From: Tethya wilhelma
Taxonomy: Eukaryota; Porifera; Demospongiae; Tethyida; Tethyidae
Assembly: GCA_964030475.1 (NCBI GenBank)
Contig: CAXIPT010000002.1
Coordinates: 15,614,590-15,678,589, forward strand
DNA: 64,000 bases
Direction: 5' to 3'
The notes under the pieces are model-generated. The model did not search any database. It was not told the origin of the DNA and saw nothing but the letters and a program-made list of their open reading frames with translations. Every line of letters begins with the position of its first letter. The first letter of the stretch is position 1. This document shows positions 33,728-44,942 of this stretch, one piece after another. A program made the position numbers and the translations under genes.

Positions 33728-34756
33728 AGGAAAGTTCTGGACATGACAGCAGTTCCAGACATAGGCAAATCTGCAGCTAAATCACAAGGTATGTGGAGAG
33801 TTAGTTCACTGAAAGGATTGCATAATAATATGGTAATGGTCATCAAGATTTTAAAGTTTTAATAACTAGTTAACTGATCATGTGTACATGCTCAGTTGGC
33901 AAAAGCTATCGCCTAGTGTCATACCTCCTCTGCATGCAGGTTCCCCGAGCTATATAGGCGACGACTAGCTGTGTATTAGTGCATGGGATGACTAGGGTAT
34001 TATAATCGGGGAAAATTTATTTTAATACGTATATAGGCACAGGTAACATCATTGCTGCAACTTCCACAGTAATGGACATTGAGGATGATGAGGAAGTATG
34101 TAAGAAAAATATTGGAGAGCCGAAAAGGTTGAGGAGATGGTCCAGAGGTCTTCAGGTGGTTGTTCGAGCTGGTAGCCACATTGAGTATTGGGAACCGCCC
34201 TACAAGTAAGGTTTGGCAGACATTACTATGGGTCAAATTAAATTAACCCTAGCTTCTCTAATAATTATTTATAGATCGGAATCACCAAGTCAAGTTTTTT
34301 TCATGCTAATTCAGTGGTTACTAGCACTAATTAGTTCTGGGGGCATCACCTCTGACCAGTTAGATGGGATCTACTTGGCGTACGATAATATGTGCAATTT
34401 GGACAGACTGGCTGTTGCTAGAACGAAGTTGCTTCTTGATGAACCAATGGATCTAGCGTGGTTGAGGATTCAAAAGATCATTGACACTTTTCACTTGCAA
34501 AACCACAAAAATCCACTGTGCCACACTTTGTACTCACCACAAAAAATAAAAGATGCCCACCCAAATTTTAATACACAAGCTGGAGAACAGACTTTTGTGT
34601 GGTTGGGAAGATTTAAACATATAGTTTGTGCCGTGGGTAAGACACACCATCTCTTTTACGTCCACAGGATGGTATGTCGTAGAAATAGCTCCACTGAGAA
34701 GTGTTATTCAAATGGCAAAAAACCTATTTTACCCAAAGTTAAAAATCATGCTTTAT
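33728..34756 (+). pseudogene. KDZ-type transposase fragment with introns
   Basis: KDZ (Kyakuja-Dileera-Zisupton) proteins are large DDE-type transposases. The main exon (34275-34756) has GIYLAYDNMCNLDRLA, then WLRIQKIIDTFHLQNHKNPL, NTQAGEQTFVWLGRFKHI and HHLFYVHRMVCRRN. The His/Trp/Glu layout matches the C-terminal part of such proteins from memory. A clean 69-bp intron (34206-34274) joins it to an exon reading WSRGLQVVVRAGSHIEYWEP. A further exon may end at the GTATGT donor near 33790. Both ends of the gene are missing, so it is a fragment. The family call is moderate, the splicing good. Confidence 0.6.
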
Positions 34757-34884
34757 AATAATCTTGTTCATATTATATATTCAAGTATGCAAAAAATTTG
34801 TCACATCCGCACAGAACTTGTTGTCTGCTTCTCGGTTTTTATTGACTATTGTTTATACATTAAATTATTGTGTTTTACTCTAAT

Positions 34885-34990
34885 ACGCAATCAATCAATC
34901 AATCACTTTTTATTGTCACCTGCCAAAAACTAGGCAGCCAACCCATAAAAGTTGATTAATGTACATAGTTAGGTTTAAAAATGAGAGGAC
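34885..34990 (-). repeat. Possible LINE 3' tail with ATTG repeats
   Basis: On minus the sequence ends ...GGTGACAATAAAAAGTG followed by four ATTG-like units. Short tandem tails of this kind end some non-LTR retrotransposons. No reverse transcriptase is attached, so this would be a 5'-truncated copy. Positions 34991-35213 show nothing else. Confidence 0.35.
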
Positions 34991-35213
34991 GAAGATGACT
35001 ATTAATTTTAATAATGTTTAGTACCAAATCATGCCAAATTGAGCAGTATAAGAGTGTAGAGAAGCAAGGCACAGACTTTGCAGACTTGATTCATAGATAG
35101 ACGGACGTCCAGGCGCTAGGCCAGGCATATGCTTTATGCGCACGTGATGTAATGAAAATTGCCGTACAAATGTAGACAAACGTAACATATTATCACAAAT
35201 CGTGCATCATATG

Positions 35214-35384
35214 AAGGTTTGGCATGTTTGTGTTTGTTACTTTAGCAATGGTTTTAGTCCATGTTTTGGGGCTCATTAGAAAGAGAAAGAGCTAAATAGT
35301 AGCTTAAGAAGCCTTTTAGTGCTAAGCGCTCAGTTTTTGCAGAGTTATTTGCGTGAATATTTGTATTGCGCTAATGGGCCATCC
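35214..35384 (+). repeat. Interspersed repeat Y, left piece of a split copy
   Basis: It begins AGGTTTGGCATG and ends AATGGGCCATCC. It matches the unbroken copy at 36612-36840. Its continuation lies at 38029-38065 and 38903 onward, after two insertions. Confidence 0.85.
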
Positions 35385-35761
35385 TATGGTGGCCGAGAGC
35401 GTCTCGGGGCAAACCCGAGATTCCGAGAGCGAGTCCGAGATTCCAAGATCAAGTCCGAGATTCTGAGAGCGAGTCCGAGATTCAGAGATTAAGTCTAAGA
35501 TTCCGAGATCGAGACCGAGAGCGAGTCCAAGGTTCCGAGATCGAGACTGAGATCGAGAGTGAGTCCAAGATCGAGAGCAAGTCCGAGAACGAGACCGAGA
35601 TTCCGAGAGCGAGTTCGAGGCTAAAAACTAGTTTCCAGAAGGTTTCTGTTAGGTAAGGACGAATGCCGCAAAGATACTAGGTCAAAGTTTATAGGTCACG
35701 TGCATACTGTGTAAACGGCTTTATAGGTATTAAAGTAGAGATAGTACAATCATAATAATTA

Positions 35762-36030
35762 ACAAGTGAAAAAAACATTGGAAATGTAATGAGACATAGG
35801 AATGGCCAAATCGTAAAAAGAAAGCAAACAAGATGGATGGCTGTTTGAGTGTGTGCAGAATTCTTCCTGTGTGGGCTGCATGTAGTACTCTCTTTTCATG
35901 TCAAGTCCCTCATGTTGCCCATAGGAATAATTCTTTACACACTCAAACAGCCATTCCATCTTGTTTGCTTTCTTTTTACGATTTGGCCATTCCTATGTCT
36001 CATTACATTTCCAATGTTTTTTTCACTTGT
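35762..36030. repeat. Hairpin MITE copy inside the foldback element
   Basis: Arms ACATTGGAAATGTAATGAGA and complement, with GCAAACAAGATGG, as at 33178. The associated body follows at 36031-36600 and ends in a GAA run (about 36578-36596). Confidence 0.85.
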
Positions 36031-36611
36031 TTGATCTCATTTTTTCATAATTCTACGAATCTTATTTGAGTGTGCATGTATATGGTAGTTACTTGTACAC
36101 TATCAGCATAGATATTTAACTATGCTATCAGTGATTGAGTTAGAGCATCTGAGTCAGCAGGAGCTGAGGCTGTTTTATGTACTTGCTTTGCACATCTTGC
36201 TATAGTGACAACTAATACATAATAAGTGTAACAAAGTATTCACCTCCTAAATATTGAAGACTGAAAAGTTACAGAGAGTTCAGCACAACCAGAAATTTCA
36301 GGTAGGAAGCGAATATTTGAATTCCAAATAACGCACACCTGCCTATCTGGAAAGGGTCGTCACCGAAATTTTCAAGAAGCTTATGAATTTATGCATGAGT
36401 GTAGAAATGAATGGCTGCCATACGGAGAAGGAGCTTTTCGCCTTGTATCTAGCCACTAGATGAGAGATACGAGCAGGCGATATCAAAAGCGGGTGAAGAC
36501 AAAGAAACTAAGTATATTCGTTCAAGAATCAGCTTCTGAAAGTGAACAGTCTTCGAGAAACACCGAAATAACATAGAAGAAGAAGAAGAAGAAGAAGATG
36601 GAGAAAATTGG

Positions 36612-36840
36612 AGGTTTGGCATATTTTAGTTTGGTACTTTAGCGATGGTTTTAGGCCATGTTTTTGGGCTTGTTAGAAAGAGAATAAGCTAAATAGTAGC
36701 TTGAGAAGCCTTTTAGTGCCAAGCGCTCAGTTTTTGCAGTTATTCGCGTGAATATTTGTATTGCGCTAATGGGCCATCCGTGCCATTCCTATGTACCCAG
36801 TACTACCGTACTGGGAATATTAATTTTAATGCAATGACTT
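36612..36840 (+). repeat. Repeat X: unbroken copy of the target repeat
   Basis: It matches 35214-35384, 38029-38065 and 38903-38915 joined in that order. It therefore preserves the empty sites of both the 2.64-kb foldback element (single CCATCC) and the 829-bp element (single CTACCGTA at 36803-36810). It lies inside the foldback element. Confidence 0.9.
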
Positions 36841-38065
36841 GTTCCATGCATGCCTGAGTTGCCAGTTGGTGATCCTATTCTGCTGGAGGCAAGCATTATA
36901 TCTAATAATGCTGTAATCACTGGTATGTGCATGCCAATACTATAGACCCCATAGCCAGTATGTACTGAAGCAGAACATGTACCGCTGATGGATTTACCTG
37001 CAGGCCATGTCCTTGCAGTTAGCTTTACTCAACTGGGGATGTTATTCACACTGTTTTGTATATGTATGTCTTGCTTTGTAACTTGATTGCTTCAGTTACG
37101 GTGACCTCTCACATGGTACGCATGCAAGCTATATGCTGCCAATAAATTTTGTTCAGTGAGCATGCATGCAGTTCCTAATCCTGGACTAAAACAAGCAGTA
37201 CACCATGCATGAATGGGCCGTAGAAAGTGGAGATTTGTGTGATCATCAACAGTCATGATTGTTCTTTTGTCCAGCAGTCAAAAAGTATCTACAGCCCCAT
37301 GTCTACATTGTCCAGAATGTGCAAATGCAATAGACGTAGATGATAAGGATAAGGCACAATAAAAAGACTATTGGGATCTGACAAATATAAGCTATGCAGG
37401 TTATAACAGCAAATCATTATAAGATTAGGCTTCAAATCTTACGTGACATCCGCAATAGGAGAGAATCCAGAGGTTCCAGTGATACTAATCAAACTATTAA
37501 TGAGAGTCTAAGTTAATTCTGCTGTGACTAAACTCAAGACATTAATATTCTATAAAATTAATTATACTTCTAACATATTATTATTGCAATTATTATTATT
37601 GTTATAATATGAAGTAAATAGATATCGATTGTATGACATTGATCAAAATTTAACTTGATTTAACTATTACTAGGCCTATTTTGCTGGAAAGGCGTCTCCA
37701 TCATACTCTATGATACAATCGCTCACATTCCTGCTCAAAAAATATGCCTGCACGTGCATACCGACCTTTGACTTTTGCAGTATTCATAGTAACCTTAACC
37801 TTAACCTATATATCTCAGACTTGACTTTGGTCTAGCTCCTGTAATTTCGGAATCTCAGTCTCGCTCTCGGACTCGATCCGGGAATCTCGGGCTTGCTCTC
37901 GAAATCTCGGAATCTCGGACTCGCTCTCGCTCTTGATCTCGGAATCTCGCACTCGCTCTTGGAATCTCAGACTTGATCTCGGAATCTCGGAATCTTGGGT
38001 TCGCTCCGAGACGCTCTCGGCCACCATACCATCCGTGTCATTCCTGTGTACCCAGTACTACCGTA

Positions 38066-38894
38066 CGTGATTTTTTATCTGACGTACACTTTTTGCACTT
38101 AAAAGATTTTCACGTCAACATCATTAATTTTGGAACATAGTTGTCACAATTAAGTGCGCGCATAGCTTGGCATTGGCCCTACTTTCTAATGCAGCTGTAT
38201 TTAGGTCTAGATAACTCAATATATCTCTGCTAAATATCTACCTTTTGTGGCTGTCTATCATAAGTGATTATGTTATATTTTCAAACACAAAACAGATCAG
38301 ATAATTCTTCAATGATGACTATGATCTGCCTCAAATTGAATGCCTACTGTGGTACTGAGTGAATAGTCTATGCTGCAAATGAATTTGAGCTGCTAGATAT
38401 AACTCAGTGCAGTCATTGAGTAGCTACAGTTCTCCCTCAGCCAGCCACAAAGCTTGTTTATTTTAGGTGAAGCAGTCTTGTCTTTTGATTGCCTTGAGTA
38501 ATTATAAAAGCCTCCAAAGGCATATACTAGGTTAACAACACAAATGTTATATATAAGCCTTGCCAGGGTGGCAAACTTCATGGCCTGGGTGTATGTTATT
38601 TATTTATGTACTAAATAAAGAGGCTCAGCCTCAGTTGGTTCTGGCAGCAGTACCTATAATTATGCGGGCAGTCTTCATGCTTGCGGAATGCTCTTGCCAC
38701 CTAGCTAAGCAATTAAGGTCCATAGCAGTCTGGCTGGTTAGTGACACGCTAAAGTGCAGCGTAGCTAAGCTCACAGTCAGCTAGCCTCATGCTCATGGAG
38801 TTAAACTCCACGGCTATGCAAATACGCATGACCAGAGTATTGACCGCTTGAAATTTTTCTAAGTCCAAAAAGTGTACGTCAGATTAAAAATCGC
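38066..38894. mobile_element. 829-bp hAT-like non-autonomous element
   Basis: The ends are inverted (ATCTGACGTACACTTTTTG at 38078-38096 and its complement ending near 38883) and flanked by CTACCGTA (38058-38065 and 38895-38902), an 8-bp duplication as in hAT and P superfamilies. The empty site is at 36803-36810. Another inverted piece of the same end lies at 39206-39245. The interior has no recognised gene. Confidence 0.75.
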
Positions 38895-38959
38895 CTACCG
38901 TACTGGGAATAAAGTTAAGTGACATTAGAGACAGAACATTATCCAACAAAATTTTAGGG

Positions 38960-39201
38960 TTTCTGCGCTAAACTAAAATCTAAGAGGACTCCAGATGAAT
39001 TTGCAAAGCCAAACCACAGCAAACGAGCTGTACAGCTTCTTGAGAAAGTAGCTCCAGGATTTTGCAATCCAGCATACATGAAAAGCATGCCTATTAACCA
39101 GTTTAATAGTCCAGTGGCAGTGTTTGACCAGGTTCAAGTACAGAAACAGAGAGAACAGCAGGATTCACAATACAGAGACAACTTACAAGCATTATTATAA
39201 C
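38960..39201 (+). CDS. Terminal coding exon of an unrecognised gene
   Basis: After an acceptor-like AATTTTAG the frame stays open for 80 codons to a TAA. Segments include KRTPDEFAKPNHSKRAVQLL, EKVAPGFCNPAYMKSMPINQ and a Gln-rich end (VQVQKQREQQDSQYRDN). Composition looks coding, and no ATG is needed for an internal or last exon. It could belong to the KDZ-like gene to the left, separated by insertions, but nothing shows this directly. Confidence 0.4.
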
Positions 39202-40317
39202 AGAATCTGACGTACACTTTTTGGACTTAGAAAAATTTCAAGCATTTTGGCAATAATAAATGCTGTGACAGTATACATAATGGCAGACAAGGAGAAGTAG
39301 AGAGGACTTGTAGTTAATGCAAAAAAAAAGCTAGATTAATGATTCTATATAGCAGATAAAAGGCAGCAGTGTATCTACAATCGTAGGGTTCAAATTTGTA
39401 ACAGCCAGTAAATATGTCCATAAAGACTGTGTGAAGAGGGTGGAATCAAAAGTTGAAAAAAATTAAGCATTTGTGGAAACAGCAACAAGGGTACACTCCA
39501 AGAAGAGCAAGTGGGATAATATTGAACATTACAAACACAAACAGAGCAAGGCAAGCATATGGGAGGTGTTCTTTGCCACAATACTCATAAGTATACCATC
39601 ATAGTAAAGATAGAGTTTTGGCAGCTTTGGTCCTGTGGTATCATGTAGTGCAATATGAGTGAGAAGATCAAAAGAAATGTTGACAATCTTTACATAAAAG
39701 AGTTAACTGTTTATCTGTAGTGTCTTAATAATTATTTGTACTGTCAAATTTGCTTGTTTTTTAAAATGAAAATATAGAAGTTCATAAGTGGGGATGTGCC
39801 TTGCAATTTTTATATCCATGGATGGGGCTGTATGCACATCATCATTTTCTACTTGCATTTGCAAAGCTATAGGAATGCAAATGATGGTCCAGAATGCACC
39901 TCAGAGCATCCAAATTTCAAAAATCTTCTGGGGGGCATGCCCCAGACCCCCCTAGCTTGGCTGCTAACGCGACCATAGCTGACCGACTGCGGTCAGTGGT
40001 GTACCCACTTCCAAAATTATCTTCCTACGCCACTGCATATGGAGTGTGTTGCACATTGTCATCCTGGGGTTGTCTGTTCAGAAATTTAAGTAAGAGATAT
40101 CAGAGATAGATTGAATCATATCCATATGTAATAGAACAGTATTGGACTGTGTATTGTAGACAATTATTGTTGTAGTTTGTTATTGACTGTTAATTGACTT
40201 CCTGTATGATGTAATGTTACGTAATTTAAGTGGACTTGTGTAAGAGAAAAGAAAGAAGTTTTTGTTGTTGAATAAGTCTTTTACAGCGCTTTTCCTCGCG
40301 CCGAGAAACCGTGCATT
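39202..40317. other. Spacer with MITE fragment; probable 5' LTR at its end
   Basis: 39206-39245 is a fragment of the 829-bp element end. 39925-40033 resembles the right part of the 31472 MITE (ending CTACGCCACTG). The last 170-250 bp (ending GTGCATTACA at 40318) should be the 5' LTR of the Gypsy element. The 3' LTR is missing, so the LTR start cannot be fixed; TGT near 40148 is one option. Confidence 0.45.
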
Positions 40318-40321
40318 ACAT

Positions 40322-40340
40322 TTTGGGGGCTTGTCCGGGA
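40322..40340 (+). other. Primer-binding site, tRNA-Pro type
   Basis: TGGGGGCTTGTCCGGGAT differs at one position from the complement of the 3' end of tRNA-Pro as used by many retroelements. It lies 3 bp after the presumed LTR end (TTACA) and about 260 bp before the gag-pol ATG. Confidence 0.7.
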
Positions 40341-40601
40341 TCCCTCGCGTCAACAAGAGGTGCCTGGACTGGATTCAGTTGACCGTGTGACTTGGAAGTT
40401 TGCCGTCGAGCCTTGGAGCTGCCATCGAGGTGGTGCCGCAGACAGAGTTTCGAAGGTAGGGTGTTGGGGGAAACGGCTCGGTCTCAAAGGGGACTAGAGA
40501 GCCTGTGAGTAGATACCCCAGCGCGCCTATACAGTGAATTTGTGTATCGAGACTAAACGGTAGCCTACCACGTGGAGTCAGTTGAGCAGCTCGACTACAG
40601 G

Positions 40602-43600
40602 ATGGCCAATAAGACCACGAAAGCCAGTTTGGAAGGCGAAGTGGAACGGCTCAAGGTTACTTTAACAGAGGCAGAAGACGAGCTCAACCAAGTAAAGGGT
40701 GCTGCCTCCGAGTTGGAGACGAAAAACACTAAGCTAATCAACGAATTAGCGACGGCGAACTCAGCAGTTGAGTCAACGTCTGCAGTGGTGACGGAGTTGC
40801 AGCTGCAGATTGCAAGGTTGGATGCAGAATTGCAGAGTCAGCGAGATGAGCTGGACACCTGCCGCGGTCAGTGGGACGAGGAAAGGCGTGTGTTGGAAAC
40901 CACATCAGAGCTGGAGCGGTTTAGAGCTCTCCATGCCGAGCGTTCCAAGTGGGAAGAGCGGGAAGCCCGACTAGTGGACGAGGTCAAGGGTCTGAAAGGT
41001 CAGATAGATAAGATGAGCATGAAATCTGAGAGTGTTATTGATTCAATTAGACATGATTATGAAAACAAACTGTCTGAGTTGAAGAGCCAGTTGAGTGAAT
41101 CAGCTGGGAGAGAAGACAAGCCAGAGGCTGCCACTTTGGAGGGGTCTGAGTATCACCCCCTTGCTAGTTTGTCTGGAGCAGTTGATTTAAGGGTGGGCCA
41201 TGGAACCAGTGTGGGTACCCCTGTGTCTAGTGCAGCTGAACGTGGTGGGCTATTTGAGACTCCATTTGGCCCATTGGTCAGTGATCTCACGTGTCCTGCA
41301 AGAGAGGAGCTCCCTGCCACATCTGTGGTGACGCCTACTGCTGGCACTCTTGTTACCATGTCTCGTCATGCTACCACCCCCCTTACCTCTACAGGCAGTG
41401 CTGCTGTTGGCACGCGTCCTGTTCCCGTTCCTTGTGTCTCTACACCGATGTCACATGTTCCCTACGCACAGCAGTTGCCACCACTACCCAAGTTCACCGG
41501 TGATGATAGAAGTGGAGAGAGTGAGACTTTCCCCGAGTGGCTTGAGCAGTTCGAGATGGTCTCATCTCTTGCCTGCTGGAATGACCAGGCTAAATTAGCT
41601 AACCTGGTGACCAGACTCAAAGGGTCAGCCTATGCTTTCTATCGGGCATGCACACCTGAACAGAGGAGTAGTTACTCGTTGCTGGTACCAGAACTGTCGA
41701 AGCGTTTTGTCCCTGTTAGGATAGAGGCAGTTCAGAGTGGACTCTTCCATGAACAGAAGCAGAAGAAAGGAGAAACCGTTGACGACTATGCCCAAGACCT
41801 GCGTCATCTCTACCAGAAAGCGTACCATCATCTTCAGAAGGGCAGTGAAGAGGCTCGAACCATGGGTAAATCTGTGCTTGCCTATCAGTTTGTTTCAGGT
41901 TTGTTGCCTGAGCTGAAGTCAAAGGTTGCTGGCACAAGTGGTGATCTCGATCACTTGCTCACCTTGGCGAGATTTGAGGAAGCTAAGATGAAGGAATTTG
42001 GCGGTGACAAAACCCAGAAGAGTCACGGTGATGGTGGGAAACCTAAGAATACCCCCTCACGTCCACAGGAATCGAAAGGAACACCAAAGACCAGTGCTAG
42101 TCCCAACTCAAAGTCTGATAGTGTGAAATGTTTCAAGTGTGGAATGATCGGTCACTACCAACGGAACTGTCCTTATGCTCGCCAGTCCAAGAGTGATGAG
42201 GCTCGTAAGAAACCTGTGAGTCAGCTGACTGCTGTCAACCAGAGTGATGAGGACATTGTACCTCAAGGGGCCAGGGTTCTTAGCCCTGCTGAGAAAGTTG
42301 AATGTCTACGACAACAGTTGATGGAGGCCGAGAGGGAAGCCGCCGTTGATCAGGTGGTTGCTACCACGTACCAAGTGGCTGCCACTCATGATGGACTCGT
42401 TGGACCAGTACCCACTGCAGAAGTATTTGTGAATGGAGTAATGACCACTGCACTCCTTGATACTGGCTCTCCTACGAGTATCCTGTCGCTGTCATTTGCC
42501 ATTGAGGTTTTGAAAGAAGAACTACCGAAGTTTCCTTGCCTGCAGGAGTGGAAAGCTGCTGCACTCAAACAGTTGGAGCCTCCTTCAGTAGCATTGAAGA
42601 GTTATGGTGGTGAGAATCTGAATCTTGTTGGTCAGATGCAAGCCTCACTGTCTACCCTAAGTCATGCTGTAAGTGCTACTGTCCAAGTGCAGAAGACTGC
42701 TCCAGTAGATCTTCTACTGGGTACTGATTTACTCACTTCCTTGGGATTCAACCTTATTCAGAGTGGTGATGATAACAACCGTGCTGTTCAGATCATACAG
42801 GAAGGTGTCTGGACGAAGGAAAGCTGTGATTCCTCCTCCTTCATTGAGTCTACACAGTCTATGGAGGACATTTTCCCTCGCACCCATCCTGCGACTGACG
42901 TCAAGCAACAGACCACGGATCCTGAGACGAGTGCTGTTGCACGTTCAACTCATACTGTGTGTTTACTCCAAGCTGTACGAGTGCCACCTCGACATACCAA
43001 GTTGGTCCAGATGCGTGTCCAAGGTGTTAAGGATCTCCCATTGTCTCTGTTTACAGCATATGAAGAGGTACTGCAAGAGACAGGTGTTTGCATTGGAAAT
43101 TCAGTTGTGGGGATAGGCACTGGATCGTGTATCCCTCTCCTAGTGGAGAACCGAAGTTATGAACCATTACATCTCAAGAAAGGGACACCAGTTGGCAGTG
43201 TGGAACCTCTGGAAGGAGTAGTGACTACTTCTGATCTAGATGAGAGTGACCATGTAATCGTGGATGGTGCTGATTCTCCTGATTCACCTGATGCTGACTG
43301 TAATGTGAACTACCTGATGGAACAAGACAGTCCAACTGATCGTGTGGAACGGCTGCTCAGTATGCTCAACCTTGGTGACTCAGATCTTACTGAGGAGCAA
43401 CTATCCCGACTGCAGACTCTGATTCGTGAGAATGCGGATGTGTTTGCATTGGATTCCTCTGAGTTAGGTTCCACAGATGTGATCACCCATACCATCGACA
43501 CTGGGGAACATCCACCCATCAAGCAGCCATTGAGGCGGATGCCTTTTGCATTACGCAAGAAGACCCTTGAGATGATTGAAGAGATGTTAGAACAAAACGT

Positions 43601-44530
43601 CATCCAACCGTCTACTAGTCCCTGGGCCAGCCCAGTAGTGATTGTTCGCAAGAAGGATGGGGGACTAAGATTTTGTATTGACCATCGACGTCTGAACTCT
43701 ATCACAAAGATGGATGTATTCCCCTTACCCCGTATCGACGATACACTTGACCTGTTGTCAGAGAATAAGTACTTCTCAACCCTCGATCTGGCGTCAGGCT
43801 ACTGGCAAGTCCGAATGGATCCTGATTCTCAAGAGAAGACGGCTTTTGCCACGACCACAGGATTGTATGAGTTTATTTCCATGCCCTTCGGACTAACTAA
43901 TGCTCCAGCCACATTTCAACGTTTGATGGAGATTGTGCTCAAAGGTTTGGCTCGTGAATGCTGTATGGTCTACCTTGATGACATTTTGGTCATGGGTAGG
44001 ACGTTTGAGGAGCACCTAGACAACTTGAGGAAAGTCTTTGCAAGACTGCGGGAAGCCAAGCTAACTCTCAAGCCGAAGAAATGTCTCTTCATCCGAGAGA
44101 CCGTTGAGTTCCTTGGTCACCTAGTGTCTGCGGATGGGATTGCTGCTGATCCTAGGAAGATTGAAGCTGTTCGTGAATACCCTGTTCCTCAAGATGTTCG
44201 ATCACTGCGTTCCTTTCTGGGACTTGCTTCTTATTACAGAAGATTCATTCCCAACTTCTCCAAAGTTGCTGCTCCTCTATTCTCACTAACTCGTCAAGAT
44301 GTACCATTTGACTGGTCAAGTGATTGTCAGGAAGCCTTTGAACACTTGAAGGGCCTACTCACTACCTCACCTGTGCTAGTGTTTCCTGATTTTTCTAAAG
44401 AGTTTCTTCTTGAGACTGATGCGTCTGCTAGTGGGCTCGGAGCTGTACTTGCCCAGAGACAAGAGAACAACAAAGTCCAACCCATTGCTTATGCGAGTCG
44501 TACTCTCCAACCGAATGAAAAGAATTATGG
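40602..44530 (+). CDS. Ty3/Gypsy Gag-Pol polyprotein, truncated in RNase H
   Basis: A single frame of about 1,310 residues from the ATG at 40602 (good context, CAGGATGG; the frame opens earlier with GTG). Residues 1-190 form a long coiled coil. A Gag domain follows (FPEWLEQFEMVSSLACW... about residues 300-460), then a CCHC knuckle CFKCGMIGHYQRNC (42129-42170). The aspartic protease has LLDTGSPTS (DTG at 42459). The reverse transcriptase has YLDD at 43971, preceded by PFGLTNAPATFQRLM. The RNase H start (LETDASASGLGAVLAQ) is cut off at the N at 44531. Integrase and 3' LTR are absent. No stop or frameshift occurs in 3.9 kb, so the element is young. Gag and Pol share one frame. Confidence 0.93.
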
Positions 44531-44942
44531 NACCCTCGGCGTGCGTGCGTAGGGTTACAGTAGTCGTTTTGTGTGTGTGTGCGTCTGTCTGTTATGGGAT
44601 AATCTGGAGAACGGCAACTCTATGGTCAAAATGGATGGTACTTATGTTCATGAATCGAAGTTATCTTGAAATATTATGTTTGGCATCTTGCAAAACGCTG
44701 TAGTTTTTGAGATTTGAGGCTTCGTACTTTTGTACATGTATTGAAGCGTAAGGCTTACGCCACGCCTATTGTATACGGCCAAGTAGGTGTGCGGTATTTA
44801 GAAATTACACGTGGTCTGACTGCTTTTGCGAGCCCTTACTGTGTTCTTCGTAGATATCTGCTTTAATCCGCTGATTGGGTGTTCTTTGAGTTGTGAGTTG
44901 CTATATCTTGTACTCTGCTAGCAATTTTGTCGTGTTTGAATC

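Larger units (their letters stand above)
35385..38028. mobile_element. 2.64-kb foldback element, 6-bp target duplication
   Basis: Termini TATGGTGGCCGAGAGCG and its complement, flanked by CCATCC on each side (35379-35384 and 38029-38034). The unbroken repeat copy at 36774-36779 has CCATCC once, which proves the insertion. The arms (35385-35630 and 37805-38028) are arrays of GAGTCCGAGATTC-like units. The interior holds a hairpin MITE (35762-36030), its body repeat (to about 36600), a copy of the target repeat itself (36612-36840) and about 950 bp without recognised content. No transposase gene. Confidence 0.85.

Noticed and set aside
37815..38027. A 70-codon Glu/Ser/Arg repeat frame
   Set aside because: It reads through the GAGTCCGAGATTC-type array that forms the arm of the 2.64-kb foldback element.
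44500..44560. Apparent fusion of Gypsy RNase H to a Helentron 5' end
   Set aside because: The switch is exactly at an N base, so it is best read as an assembly join, not a natural fusion.
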